Assembly: GCF_029203285.1 (NCBI RefSeq)
Contig: NZ_CP115669.1
Location: forward strand, 5,022,001-5,086,000
Direction: 5' to 3'
Length of the DNA stretch: 64,000 nt
Origin: Pseudomonas sp. PSE14
Lineage (GTDB): Bacteria > Pseudomonadota > Gammaproteobacteria > Pseudomonadales > Pseudomonadaceae
A model generated the notes under the pieces. That model worked only from the letters and a program-made list of their open reading frames with translations, ran no database searches and was not told where the DNA came from. Below, piece by piece: positions 36,199-44,706 of this stretch; the stretch's first letter is position 1, and every line of letters starts with the position of its first letter. The translations under genes and the position numbers were made by a program.

Positions 36199-37209
36199 AT
36201 GCTGACCTTCATCCTCGAACTGCTCGGCATGCTGCTGGTGATCCTGATTGCCGCCGAAGTCTTCACCAACGCGCTGGAGCATCTCGGCGAGCGCCTGGGC
36301 ATTTCCGAAGGCGTTACCGGCTCGCTGTTCGCCGCCATCGGCACCGCCCTGCCGGAGACCCTGATCCCCCTGCTGGCCCTGTTCGCCGGCACCAGTAACG
36401 CTAACCTCAACCAGGAAGTAGGCGTCGGCGCCATCCTCGGCGCGCCGTTGATGCTCTCAACCTTGTCCACCTGCCTGATGGCCTGCTTCGTCCTGCGCGC
36501 ACGCGGCCTGACCGGACGCGTACGCCCCGAGCGCACCGGCCTGCAGCGCGACCTGAACTTCTTCCTGATCGCCTTCAGCCTTGCCACCGTCGCCATGTTC
36601 GTGCCGACGCAATACCTGACGGTGCGCCTTGGCTTGAGCCTGCTGCTGGTGCTCACCTACGTCGCCTACATCACCCTCACGCTGCGTGCCTCGCAGGAAC
36701 TGGTGGAGAACGGCCACGGCACCGAGGCCGACCACCACATGTACCTGTCTCGCATCGGCTTGCCGACCAACCTGGGAACCATCCTGCTGCAATTGCTGCT
36801 AGGCCTGGCTCTGCTGGTGCTGGGCGCCAAGGGCTTCATCCACGGCGTCGAGGGGCTGTCGCACCTGCTGGGAGTTTCCGCACTGCTGCTGTCGTTGCTG
36901 ATCATCCCGATCGCCACCGAATTGCCGGAAAAGATCAACAGCATCCTCTGGGTCCGTCGCGGCAAGGACACCCTGGCCTTCGGCAACATCAGCGGCGCCA
37001 TGGTCTTCCAGGGCACCCTGCTGCCCGCCATCGGCATCCTGCTCACCCCCTGGCAACCGCGCACAGAAGTCCTCACCGGCGTGCTGATCACCCTTGGCGC
37101 CGCCCTCTGGCTTCGCCTCAATGCCCAGCGCGACGGGTTCCCGGTCTGGGTGCTGCTGCTCAACGGCGTGCTATACGCCGCCTATCTGGGCATCACCCTG
37201 TCACGCTGA
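36199..37209 (+). CDS. CaCA-type cation (sodium/calcium or Mn) exchanger
   Basis: A 336-residue inner membrane protein with about ten helices and two inverted alpha repeats typical of the calcium/cation antiporter superfamily: GSLFAAIGTALPETLIPLLA in the first half and LSLLIIPIATELPEKINSIL in the second, each with the ion-binding acidic residue in xxPE. Because a manganese riboswitch precedes it, Mn(II) efflux is a reasonable role; the family label alone would suggest Na/Ca exchange. The ATG at 36199 has GGAG nine bases before it; the frame runs upstream through the riboswitch and should not be used. Confidence 0.85.
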   Translation: MLTFILELLGMLLVILIAAEVFTNALEHLGERLGISEGVTGSLFAAIGTALPETLIPLLALFAGTSNANLNQEVGVGAILGAPLMLSTLSTCLMACFVLRARGLTGRVRPERTGLQRDLNFFLIAFSLATVAMFVPTQYLTVRLGLSLLLVLTYVAYITLTLRASQELVENGHGTEADHHMYLSRIGLPTNLGTILLQLLLGLALLVLGAKGFIHGVEGLSHLLGVSALLLSLLIIPIATELPEKINSILWVRRGKDTLAFGNISGAMVFQGTLLPAIGILLTPWQPRTEVLTGVLITLGAALWLRLNAQRDGFPVWVLLLNGVLYAAYLGITLSR

Positions 37210-37297
37210 CGAGTACGGCGTACCGCCTACACTGACCAGTCTGGGCTGCCGTTGCTGCGGCAGCCGCTCGTCACAGCGATACGCCGAAGGAGTGAGC

Positions 37298-37975
37298 ATG
37301 AAAATCCTGGTAGTCCTGACCTCCCACGACCAGCTCGGCAGCACCGGCAAGAAAACCGGCTTCTGGCTCGAGGAGTTCGCCGCGCCCTACTACGTGTTCA
37401 AGGATGCCGGCGCCACCCTGACCCTGGCCTCGCCCAAAGGCGGCCAGCCACCGCTCGACCCCAAGAGCGATGAGGAAGACGCCCAGACCCCGGCCACCCG
37501 CCGCTTCCGCCAGGACAGCGAAGCGCAGGCCGCGCTGGCCAATACCGTGAAACTGACCGAGGTACACGCCGACGACTACGACGCCATCTTCTACCCCGGT
37601 GGCCATGGCCCGCTCTGGGACCTGGCCGAGGACAGAACCTCGGTGGCGCTGATCGAAGCCTTCCACTCCAGCGGCAAACCCGTCTCCGCCGTCTGCCACG
37701 CCCCCGCCGTATTCCGCCACCCGCGCGGGCTGGATGGCCGACCGCTGGTGCAAGGCCGACACGTCACCGGCTTCACCAACAGCGAAGAGGAAGCCGTAGG
37801 CCTCACCGACGTGGTGCCCTTCCTCGTCCAGGACATGCTCAAGGCCAACGGCGCCCGCTACAGCAAAGGCCCCGACTGGCAGAGCCATGTAGAGGTCGAC
37901 CGGGGCCTGATCACCGGCCAGAACCCCGCCTCCTCCGAAGCGGTGGCTGAGGCTGTGCTGAAATTCCTAACCTGA
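37298..37975 (+). CDS. DJ-1/PfpI-family protein (type 1 glutamine amidotransferase-like)
   Basis: A 225-residue soluble protein of the DJ-1/PfpI superfamily, Hsp31-like glyoxalase/chaperone branch. The nucleophile elbow is SAVCHAPAVF, with the typical acidic residue in TGFWLEEFAAPYYVF and the FYPGGHGPLWDL block. Such proteins detoxify methylglyoxal or respond to oxidative and electrophile stress; activity here is inferred. AAGGAG precedes the ATG. It is followed by a hairpin and then ssrA. Confidence 0.87.
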   Translation: MKILVVLTSHDQLGSTGKKTGFWLEEFAAPYYVFKDAGATLTLASPKGGQPPLDPKSDEEDAQTPATRRFRQDSEAQAALANTVKLTEVHADDYDAIFYPGGHGPLWDLAEDRTSVALIEAFHSSGKPVSAVCHAPAVFRHPRGLDGRPLVQGRHVTGFTNSEEEAVGLTDVVPFLVQDMLKANGARYSKGPDWQSHVEVDRGLITGQNPASSEAVAEAVLKFLT

Positions 37976-37986
37976 CAATGACTTGC

Positions 37987-38015
37987 GCCGCCCCAGTTGG
38001 ACCTCGGGGCGGCTT
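37987..38015 (+). terminator. Terminator after the DJ-1 gene, overlapping the ssrA promoter
   Basis: GCCGCCCC and GGGGCGGC form a perfect 8-bp stem followed by TTTCCC. It covers the -35 region of the ssrA promoter. Confidence 0.65.
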
Positions 38016-38026
38016 TCCCGTAGAAT
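37998..38026 (+). promoter_or_regulatory. ssrA: ssrA promoter
   Basis: TGGACC at 37998-38003 and TAGAAT at 38021-38026 are separated by 17 bases. Transcription would begin near 38033, leaving a short 5' leader to be removed by RNase P at 38050. Confidence 0.6.
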
Positions 38027-38049
38027 GGTTGGCGACCTTCAAAGGTTTT

Positions 38050-38407
38050 GGGGCCGATTAGGATTCGACGCCGGTAACAAAACTCGAGGGGCATGCCGAG
38101 TAGGTGACAGTTCTCGTAAATCAGCTGCCACAACTTTATAGTTGCCAACGACGACAACTACGCCCTAGCAGCCTAAGTGCCGCTAGCAGACCCTAGGGGA
38201 TGCCTGTAAACCCGACGATTAGGTCTGTCATATAGAACAGGATCGCCGCCAAGTTCGCTGTAGGCGTAACGGCTAAAACTTATACAGCTCGCTCCAAGCA
38301 CCCTGCCACTCGGGCGGCGCGGAGTTAACTCAGTAGAGATGGCTAAGCATGTAGAACCGACAGCGGAGAACTGGCGGACGGGGGTTCAAATCCCCCCGGC
38401 TCCACCA
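38050..38407 (+). ncRNA. ssrA: tmRNA (ssrA)
   Basis: A 358-base RNA gene begins GGGGCCGATTAGGATTCGAC and ends GGCTCCACCA; the ends pair as a tRNA-Ala-like acceptor stem, and GGGGTTCAAATCCCCCC gives the T arm. The tag reading frame at 38144-38176 encodes ANDDNYALAA and stop, the first alanine being the resume codon GCC. tmRNA rescues stalled ribosomes and marks the nascent peptide for proteolysis, with SmpB (22289-22768). Confidence 0.98.
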
Positions 38408-38417
38408 AATCCAAAGA

Positions 38418-38453
38418 AAAAGGCGCTGTGCCTCAAGCCCAGCGCCTTTTTTC
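38418..38453 (+). terminator. ssrA: ssrA terminator
   Basis: AAAAGGCGCTG and CAGCGCCTTTTTT form an 11-bp stem with a T-tract, ten bases after the CCA end of tmRNA. Confidence 0.9.
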
Positions 38454-38468
38454 TTGCCCGCGATTTGC

Positions 38469-38771
38469 CTAGAGCGTCAGGAACCCCAGCCGTGGCATCA
38501 GTAGCTCGGTTCGTTCCTCCGCGACCGTCTCCACACAAGGCTTGCGCAGACGCAGCCGTTCGGCGTTGCAGAGCAGCGGGCCTTCATCGTCTTCGGCGCC
38601 GAATGGGTCATCGATCAGCACGCCGCTGATCAGCCCCTGGCGGAACAGTTCACGAATGGCCAACAGGTTTCGCTCACGATTGCCGCTCAGGTCGTTCACG
38701 GTCTTCAAGTCGGTTTCCGAAAGCTGGCTGAGCACGGCGGTCAGCTGGGCCTGGGAGAATTGGCGACTCAT
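38469..38771 (-). CDS. Hypothetical protein, 100 residues
   Basis: Not recognised. The coding potential is supported by a GGAG site five bases before the ATG, GC-rich third positions and a length that fills the gap between ssrA and the next gene. The protein is soluble and mostly helical in its first half (SQAQLTAVLSQLSETDLKTV, RERNLLAIRELFRQGLISGV) with an acidic loop DDPFGAEDDEGP and a basic C-terminal part. No signal peptide or membrane helix. It converges on ssrA. Confidence 0.65.
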   Translation of the reverse strand: MSRQFSQAQLTAVLSQLSETDLKTVNDLSGNRERNLLAIRELFRQGLISGVLIDDPFGAEDDEGPLLCNAERLRLRKPCVETVAEERTELLMPRLGFLTL

Positions 38772-38884
38772 GGTGACTCCGGGTTGAAGCGGGTAATGCG
38801 GTGACTATCGACGGCGAATGTTAACGCTTGATTAGTGGAAGGGCAGGCCGACCAAAGTCGATCGGCCAGTGGGAAATAGCTGAT

Positions 38885-39556
38885 TCAGTCCTGCGAGACG
38901 CCCAGTTCCAGCAAGGCGAGGCGCTCTTCCAGGGCGGCGATGCGGGCTTCGAGCTCGACCAGGCGGCCTTCGTCGTGCCCACCGCCATCGTTGCGTTCGC
39001 TGGAAGCGCGGCTGCCGCTGGCGATTATGGCGGCCTGGCGGTCTTCCTCCGTGCCCAGCAGGTGCATGTAGCGGTCTTCGCGCTGGCCGCTCTGGCGTTC
39101 CAGTTGCACAGCCATACCGCGGCTGGCGAGGCGTTCGAGTTGGTGGCGGACTTCTTCGGTGTCGTCGAAGTCGTGCATGCGCTGGCTACGGGTGAGCAGT
39201 TCGTTGAGGGTTTGCGGGCCGCGCAGGAACAGCAGGCCAAGCAGGATGACCTGCGGCTTGACCAGCTCCAGCGCCTTGTCCAGCCGCTGCTCCCAGCGGT
39301 CGGCGCGGCTGCCCATGACCAGGCGGGTCATCTCGCGGCCTTCGAGGTGGCGCAGGGATTGGCCGACCTGGCCGGGGGTGAGGTTCATCACCGGGTCGCG
39401 GCTGGTCTTCTGGTTGCAGGCGGTGACCAGGGCGTTGAGGGTGAGCGGGTAGGCTTCGGGCGTGGTGAGCTGCTTTTCGATCAGGCACCCGAGAACGCGG
39501 GCATCCACTGCACTAAAGGGTTCGAAGTCGGAGAGGGTGTCGAGCGACTGGCTCAT
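38885..39556 (-). CDS. YceH-family (DUF480) winged-helix protein
   Basis: A 223-residue member of the UPF0502/YceH family. Two tandem winged-helix units are expected; typical blocks are [29 protein letters not shown] (starting near residue 14) and [20 protein letters not shown] near 105. The last 30 residues form a coiled coil ([20 protein letters not shown]). Function is not established; a DNA-binding role is possible from the fold. It stands alone with a 113-base gap to the next minus-strand gene. Confidence 0.88.
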   Translation of the reverse strand: MSQSLDTLSDFEPFSAVDARVLGCLIEKQLTTPEAYPLTLNALVTACNQKTSRDPVMNLTPGQVGQSLRHLEGREMTRLVMGSRADRWEQRLDKALELVKPQVILLGLLFLRGPQTLNELLTRSQRMHDFDDTEEVRHQLERLASRGMAVQLERQSGQREDRYMHLLGTEEDRQAAIIASGSRASSERNDGGGHDEGRLVELEARIAALEERLALLELGVSQD

Positions 39557-39617
39557 GGCGGCATCCGTCGATGAGGGAACCGCCCTAGCCTAGCCGTTTA
39601 CGCGGCGTTTGGCAGCC

Positions 39618-40373
39618 TCAGGCCGCACCGGCCAGGCGGCGGTTCAGCGGCCGCTCAATGACTGCCCAGTGCGAGAAGGACTCGGCCAGCTCCTGCTCGC
39701 GGCCCTGTGCATTGCGGCCCAGTGTGCGTCGGGCAAGGTCGCCGGTGAACCAGTTGGCCGTGTTGGCGGCCACCACGCGGCCCTCGCCGTTGACCACCAG
39801 GGCTTCGTGGCCCATCTGCATCAGGCTGCCCAACAGCACGCCTTCGAATTCGTGTAGGGCGATGTCGGCGGCGGCGACGCCAATGAAGCGGCCGTCCACC
39901 TGGATCGGCACGGAGAAGGCGAGGATGTACAGATCGGTGCCGTAGAGATCGACGAAGGGCCCGACCACCGAGGGCTGGCCGCTGGCGCGCGGGCGCGAGA
40001 ACCAGGGCATGTTGAGGTAGTTGTAGAAGCTCTCGCTGCGCCGGTTGAAGTTCAGGCTCATGGGCACGACCTTGTCGCCACGGCCGTGGTACCACCACTC
40101 CAGGTACATGTCCTGGTCGGCCAGTTCGCCCGGTTCGATCACCACGCCGGTGCCGTGCAGACGTGTGCCGTCATCGGTGAGGTCGTGCTGGATGCGCGGA
40201 CGCAATGCGCCCAGGTCCCGGGAAGACGGCCGCTTGCCGTCTCGGGCCAGCTCGCGCCAGATTGCCACGACCTCGCCGGCCAGCTCGTCGAGACGCTGGA
40301 AAACGTTACGGATGGAAGCGTCGATGCGCTGGGCACAGCGCTGGAGTTCATCCGTGGGTTGCTCGCTGGACAT
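39618..40373 (-). CDS. Soluble cache-domain protein
   Basis: A 251-residue protein that I read as a cache (PDC-type) sensor domain: FYNYLNMPWFSRPRASGQPSV, DLYILAFSVPIQVDGRFIGVAAADI and ALVVNGEGRVVAANT are typical strand-helix blocks, after a helical N terminus (about 1-50). There is no signal peptide, membrane helix, or output domain, which is unusual, since cache domains normally sense ligands outside the cell as part of a receptor. GAGG precedes the ATG. It lies 130 bases downstream of a GntR regulator on the same strand and probably acts with it or with the adjacent amine/aldehyde genes. Confidence 0.78.
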   Translation of the reverse strand: MSSEQPTDELQRCAQRIDASIRNVFQRLDELAGEVVAIWRELARDGKRPSSRDLGALRPRIQHDLTDDGTRLHGTGVVIEPGELADQDMYLEWWYHGRGDKVVPMSLNFNRRSESFYNYLNMPWFSRPRASGQPSVVGPFVDLYGTDLYILAFSVPIQVDGRFIGVAAADIALHEFEGVLLGSLMQMGHEALVVNGEGRVVAANTANWFTGDLARRTLGRNAQGREQELAESFSHWAVIERPLNRRLAGAA

Positions 40374-40503
40374 GGCCGGGGCCTCGCTGTTCTTGTCGTT
40401 GTTCTGGTTCAGGGGCGGGCCAGAGAGGCCCGCAAAATCGGTTCGGTGAGTCGTTGCGCGCGCCCGTCCGGGCGCGTTGGGAAAGCAGCAAGCGCTGTGC
40501 CAG

Positions 40504-41250
40504 TCAGCCGTCGTCGGCCAGCAGGCTCAGCCGCAGGTTGATCAGCCGCTTGATGCCGCGGGTGACGTGGGCTTCGGCCAACGCGCCAGCCAGGTTCGAG
40601 TCGCCGGCGCTGATCGCTTCGAGAATGGCGCGGTGCTCCTGCTCGATGGCCGCCGCACCGGGGAAGCCTTCCACCGGCAGCCACAGCCATTCGCCGATTT
40701 CCGCCTGCAGGCGCGTCTCCGCATGGGTCAGGCGCACGGACTGGGCGGCGACGGCGATCTCGATGTGGAAACGCGCATCGGCACGGCGTTGCTCCTGTCG
40801 CGTGGTGGCGCTGGCGAGGGCATCGAGGTATTGGGCGATGCGCGCCTGCTCGTCGGACGTAGAGCGCTGGGCGGCCAGGCGCGCGGCGGCACCGGCGATG
40901 GCCACATGCTCGTCCCCCAGGTCGCGTAGCTCCAGCGCACTCATCTGGCGCAGCTGGCCGAGCAGAGCATCCTCGGAGGTGTGCTGCGGCGAGCAGACGA
41001 AACTGCCGCCATTGCGCCCGCGCCGTGTCTCGATCACGCCGCGTTCGCGCAGCTCCGCCAGGGCATCGCGCAACGTCACGGTGGCAACGCCGAATTGCAT
41101 GGCCAGCTCGCTTTCGCTGGGCAGTTGCTCGCCTTCGGCGTACAGGCCGAGATCGACCATTTCCACCAGCCGGCGCGCGACTTCCTCGGTGCGCCCTTCC
41201 TGGCGCAGGCGCATGAAAGTGGCGGGGCGGACTTTCCTGAATTCGTTCAT
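40504..41250 (-). CDS. FadR/GntR-family transcriptional regulator
   Basis: A 248-residue regulator with an N-terminal winged helix (LYAEGEQLPSESELAMQFGV then TLRDALAELRERGVIETRRG) and an FCD-type ligand domain whose metal-binding pattern is suggested by ARFHIEIAVAAQS and EHRAILEAISAGD. The start is uncertain, as no good ribosome binding site precedes ATG 41250. It is divergent from the aldehyde dehydrogenase and permease genes and is the likely regulator of both. Confidence 0.88.
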   Translation of the reverse strand: MNEFRKVRPATFMRLRQEGRTEEVARRLVEMVDLGLYAEGEQLPSESELAMQFGVATVTLRDALAELRERGVIETRRGRNGGSFVCSPQHTSEDALLGQLRQMSALELRDLGDEHVAIAGAAARLAAQRSTSDEQARIAQYLDALASATTRQEQRRADARFHIEIAVAAQSVRLTHAETRLQAEIGEWLWLPVEGFPGAAAIEQEHRAILEAISAGDSNLAGALAEAHVTRGIKRLINLRLSLLADDG

Positions 41251-41545
41251 AGGCAGCAGTGCGAGGGGCGCGGACGCTTCCTGCGCGAAATTTCCTGTTC
41301 CGGCGTTGGTGACGAAGTCTACCTGCTAGCTGAGCAGCGGCTTCGCGCAAAACTATGTCTCCATATTTTTAAATCGATTCACGGGCTTACAGCAAGGTAT
41401 TTCCGCACGAAAACCCCTTTCAATCGCTCATTTTTCGCCCCGTATTGGCAACCGGCAATTCATAAGATATGGTTTTAAATGTATTAGCCAGAGACGACCT
41501 GCCGGCCGTCCCCGCCAACAACAGCAAGAACGAGGAGCGATACGC
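41251..41545. other. Divergent GntR - aldehyde dehydrogenase control region
   Basis: This 295-base gap is more AT-rich than its surroundings. TTGGCA at 41445-41450 with TATGGT at 41468-41473 (17-base spacing) is a good sigma-70 promoter towards the dehydrogenase. The octamer TTTTAAAT occurs at about 41377 and 41473, possibly part of regulator sites. CGAGGAG lies before the ATG at 41546. Confidence 0.6.
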
Positions 41546-43039
41546 ATGAGCCAGCCAACCCGCGCCGAATGGGAAGCCCGCGCCAAGGCCCTGAAGATCG
41601 AGGGCCGCGCCTTCATCCAGGGCGAGTACCTTGCCGCCGCCTCCGGCGAGACCTTCGATTGCATCAGCCCGGTGGACGGCCGCCTGCTGGCCAAGGTCGC
41701 CAGTTGCGACGCCGCTGACGCCGAACGCGCCGTACAAAGCGCCCGCGCCACCTTCAACTCCGGCGTCTGGTCACGGGAAGCACCGGCTGCCCGCAAGGCC
41801 GTGATGATCCGCTTCGCCCAGTTGCTGGAAGAGCACGCCGAGGAGTTGGCGCTGCTGGAAACCCTGGACATGGGCAAGCCCATCGGCGATGCGCTGAACG
41901 TCGACCTGCCGGGCGCCGCCGACTCGCTGCGCTGGAGTGGCGAGGCCATCGACAAGGTCTACGACGAAGTGGCCGCCACCTCCCATGACCAACTCGGCCT
42001 GGTCACCCGCGAGCCGGTGGGCGTGGTCGCCGCCATCGTGCCGTGGAACTTTCCGCTGATGATGGCCGCCTGGAAACTCGGCCCGGCCCTGGCCACCGGC
42101 AACTCGGTGATCCTCAAGCCGTCGGAGCGCTCGCCGCTGACCGCCATCCGTATCGCCCAACTGGCCATCGACGCGGGCTTGCCGGCCGGCGTACTGAACG
42201 TGCTGCCGGGCTACGGCCACACCGTCGGCAAGGCCCTGTCCCTGCACATGGATGTGGATACCGTGGTCTTCACCGGCTCCACCAAGATCGCCAAGCAGCT
42301 GATGGTCTATGCCGGCGAATCGAACATGAAGCGCGTCTGGCTGGAAGCCGGCGGCAAGAGCCCGAACATCGTCTTCGAGGATGCGCCGGACCTGCAGGCC
42401 GCCGCCGAAGCCGCTGCCGCCGCCATTGCCTTCAACCAGGGCGAAGTGTGCACCGCCGGCTCGCGTCTGCTGGTGCAGAAGTCGATCAAGGCGAAGTTCC
42501 TTCCGCTGGTGGTCGAGGCGCTCAAAGGCTGGAAAGCGGGCCACCCGCTGGACCCGGAAACCAACGTCGGCGCGCTGGTCGATGGCCGCCAGCTGGAGCA
42601 GGTGCTGGGCTACATCCAAGCCGGCCAGGACGAAGGCGCGAAGATTCTCACCGGCGGCAAGCGCGTACTGGAGGAAACCGGCGGCACCTACGTCGAGCCG
42701 ACCCTGTTCGATGGCGTGAGCAACGCGATGAAGATCGCCCGCGAGGAAATCTTCGGCCCGGTGCTTTCGGTCATCGAATTCGAAGACGCCGAGGAAGCGA
42801 TCCGCATCGCCAACGACACCCCGTACGGCCTGGCGGCGGCGGTCTGGACCCGCGATATCTCCAAGGCCCACCTCACCGCCCGCGCCCTGCGTGCCGGCAG
42901 CGTGTGGGTGAACATGTACGACGGCGGCGACATGACCGCGCCCTTCGGCGGTTTCAAGCAGTCGGGTAACGGCCGCGACAAGTCGCTGCACGCCTTCGAC
43001 AAGTACACCGAGCTGAAAGCCACCTGGATCAAGCTGTAA
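41546..43039 (+). CDS. Aldehyde dehydrogenase (PuuC/KauB-like)
   Basis: A 497-residue NAD(P)-dependent aldehyde dehydrogenase, nearest by recall to PuuC/KauB enzymes that oxidise gamma-glutamyl-aminobutyraldehyde, 4-guanidinobutyraldehyde and related amino aldehydes. The cofactor and catalytic blocks are VPWNFPLMMAAWKLGPALA, FTGSTKIAKQ, the catalytic Glu in LEAGGKSPNIV and the catalytic Cys in NQGEVCTAGSR. It is followed by an amino acid permease 117 bases downstream and faces a GntR regulator, consistent with polyamine or amino acid breakdown. The exact aldehyde is not known. Confidence 0.92.
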   Translation: MSQPTRAEWEARAKALKIEGRAFIQGEYLAAASGETFDCISPVDGRLLAKVASCDAADAERAVQSARATFNSGVWSREAPAARKAVMIRFAQLLEEHAEELALLETLDMGKPIGDALNVDLPGAADSLRWSGEAIDKVYDEVAATSHDQLGLVTREPVGVVAAIVPWNFPLMMAAWKLGPALATGNSVILKPSERSPLTAIRIAQLAIDAGLPAGVLNVLPGYGHTVGKALSLHMDVDTVVFTGSTKIAKQLMVYAGESNMKRVWLEAGGKSPNIVFEDAPDLQAAAEAAAAAIAFNQGEVCTAGSRLLVQKSIKAKFLPLVVEALKGWKAGHPLDPETNVGALVDGRQLEQVLGYIQAGQDEGAKILTGGKRVLEETGGTYVEPTLFDGVSNAMKIAREEIFGPVLSVIEFEDAEEAIRIANDTPYGLAAAVWTRDISKAHLTARALRAGSVWVNMYDGGDMTAPFGGFKQSGNGRDKSLHAFDKYTELKATWIKL

Positions 43040-43156
43040 CGACCAGGGCCTGAGGTTTGAAGGAAGACGGCGCGCGGCACGGTCCGCGCGCCGAACAATA
43101 ACAACAACGCTTTCCGTTGCACTGCCGACGCGAAAACCTCAAACAGGACAACCACG

Positions 43157-44641
43157 ATGAACAGTCCGATCCAGCCAGGCATTGCCCTGGACCGAGACGC
43201 GGAGCAGCTCCGCGCGCTGGGATACACCTCCAATTTCGAACGAAGCATGACCCTGTGGCAGAACTTCGCCCTGGGCTTCACCTACCTCTCGCCGGTGGTC
43301 GGCGTGTACACCCTGTTCGGCCTGTGCCTGGCCGCCGGCGGCCCGCCGATGTTCTGGTCCTACCTGCTGGTGGGCATCGGCCAGATGCTGGTGTGCCTGA
43401 TCTTCTGCGAAGTGGTCTCGCAGTTCCCGATTTCCGGCGGCGTCTATCCCTGGGCACGACGCCTGGTGGGCAAGCGCTGGGCGTGGATGGTCGGCTGGAT
43501 CTATTCGATCTCCCTTTGCGTGACCATCGCGGCCGTGGCACTGGGTGCGGGTCCCTACATCGCCACCCTGCTCGGCTTTGAATCCAGCCCGGTCACCAAC
43601 ACGATGGTCGCGCTGGCACTGACCCTGATCGCCACCCTGCTCAACCTCAGCGGCACCAAGCTGCTCGCCCGGGTGGCCATGTTCGGCTTCCTCTGCGAAT
43701 TGATCGGCGCGCTGGTGATCGGCGGCTACCTGCTGATCTTCGAGCGCCACCAACCGCTGTCGGTGCTGTTCAACACCTTCGACATCCGCATCGATGGCAA
43801 CTACTGGCCGGCCTTCCTCACCGCCTCGCTGGCGGGCATGTTCCTCTACTACGGCTTCGAGGCCTGCGGTGACGTCGCCGAGGAAACCCCGAATCCCAGT
43901 CGGCGCATTCCCAAGGCCATGCGCATGACCATCTGGATCGGCGGCGGCGCCTCGATGTTCGCGGCCCTGGCACTGATCCTCGCGGTACCGGACATGCAAG
44001 CCGTGATCTCCGGCACCGACAAGGACCCGATGACTACCATCCTCGACAACGCCTTCGGCGTGACCGGTGCGCGCCTGGTGATGGCGGTGATCATCGTCTC
44101 GTTCGTCTCCTGCGTGCTCAGCCTGCAGGCCGCCGCCAGCCGCCTGCTGTACTCCTACGCCCGCGACGAGATGGTAATGGGTAGCGGCCTGCTCAAGCGC
44201 CTGTCGCCCAACACCCACGTACCGACTGCCGCGCTGATCGTCTGCGGGGTGATCCCCAGCATGATCGTCTGCGCCGGCTTCTACCTGCAGAACGCCATCG
44301 CCATGGTGGTGAGCTTCGCGGCCATCGGCATCTACCTGTCGTTCCAGATGATCGTCGGCGCCGCCCTGTTCGCCCGCGTGCGCGGCTGGAAGCCCAGCGG
44401 TGCCTTCACCCTGGGCAAATGGGGCTGGCCGGTAAACATCGCCGCCCAGATCTATGGCGTCCTCGCGATCGTCAACATGTCCTGGCCGCGCACGCCCGAT
44501 GCGCCCTGGTACCTGAACTACGGGATCATCCTGGTGGGCGGTATCGTGATCGCGCTGGGCCTGGCCTACATGACGCTGTTCCGCCCCTATGACAAGGGCA
44601 CCGCGCCCCATGGGGATGCGTGGAAGCTGCACAAGCAATAA
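43157..44641 (+). CDS. APC-family amino acid/amine permease
   Basis: A 494-residue inner membrane transporter with 12 predicted helices, of the amino acid-polyamine-organocation superfamily (GABA/choline/eukaryotic-type permease branch). The early block FALGFTYLSPVVGVYTLFG and the motif FCEVVSQFPISGGVYPWARRL match the family; EACGDVAEETPNPSRRIPKA is the conserved segment after helix 6. It follows the aldehyde dehydrogenase on the same strand and probably imports the compound that is oxidised. Confidence 0.9.
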   Translation: MNSPIQPGIALDRDAEQLRALGYTSNFERSMTLWQNFALGFTYLSPVVGVYTLFGLCLAAGGPPMFWSYLLVGIGQMLVCLIFCEVVSQFPISGGVYPWARRLVGKRWAWMVGWIYSISLCVTIAAVALGAGPYIATLLGFESSPVTNTMVALALTLIATLLNLSGTKLLARVAMFGFLCELIGALVIGGYLLIFERHQPLSVLFNTFDIRIDGNYWPAFLTASLAGMFLYYGFEACGDVAEETPNPSRRIPKAMRMTIWIGGGASMFAALALILAVPDMQAVISGTDKDPMTTILDNAFGVTGARLVMAVIIVSFVSCVLSLQAAASRLLYSYARDEMVMGSGLLKRLSPNTHVPTAALIVCGVIPSMIVCAGFYLQNAIAMVVSFAAIGIYLSFQMIVGAALFARVRGWKPSGAFTLGKWGWPVNIAAQIYGVLAIVNMSWPRTPDAPWYLNYGIILVGGIVIALGLAYMTLFRPYDKGTAPHGDAWKLHKQ

Positions 44642-44656
44642 GCGCTTGAGCGAAAC

Positions 44657-44686
44657 GAAAACGCCCGGCAGATGCCGGGCGTTTTC
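44657..44686. terminator. Bidirectional terminator between the permease and cysC
   Basis: AAAACGCCCGGC and TGCCGGGCGTTTT pair around a short loop, with T and A runs on both sides, between two convergent genes. Confidence 0.9.
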
Positions 44687-44706
44687 ATTGTGACGAGCCT
44701 GTGCCT

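Noticed and set aside
38380-38470. Genomic island or prophage inserted at the ssrA 3' end
   Set aside because: The tmRNA end is followed directly by its terminator and a small gene; no integrase or repeated att sequence is visible.
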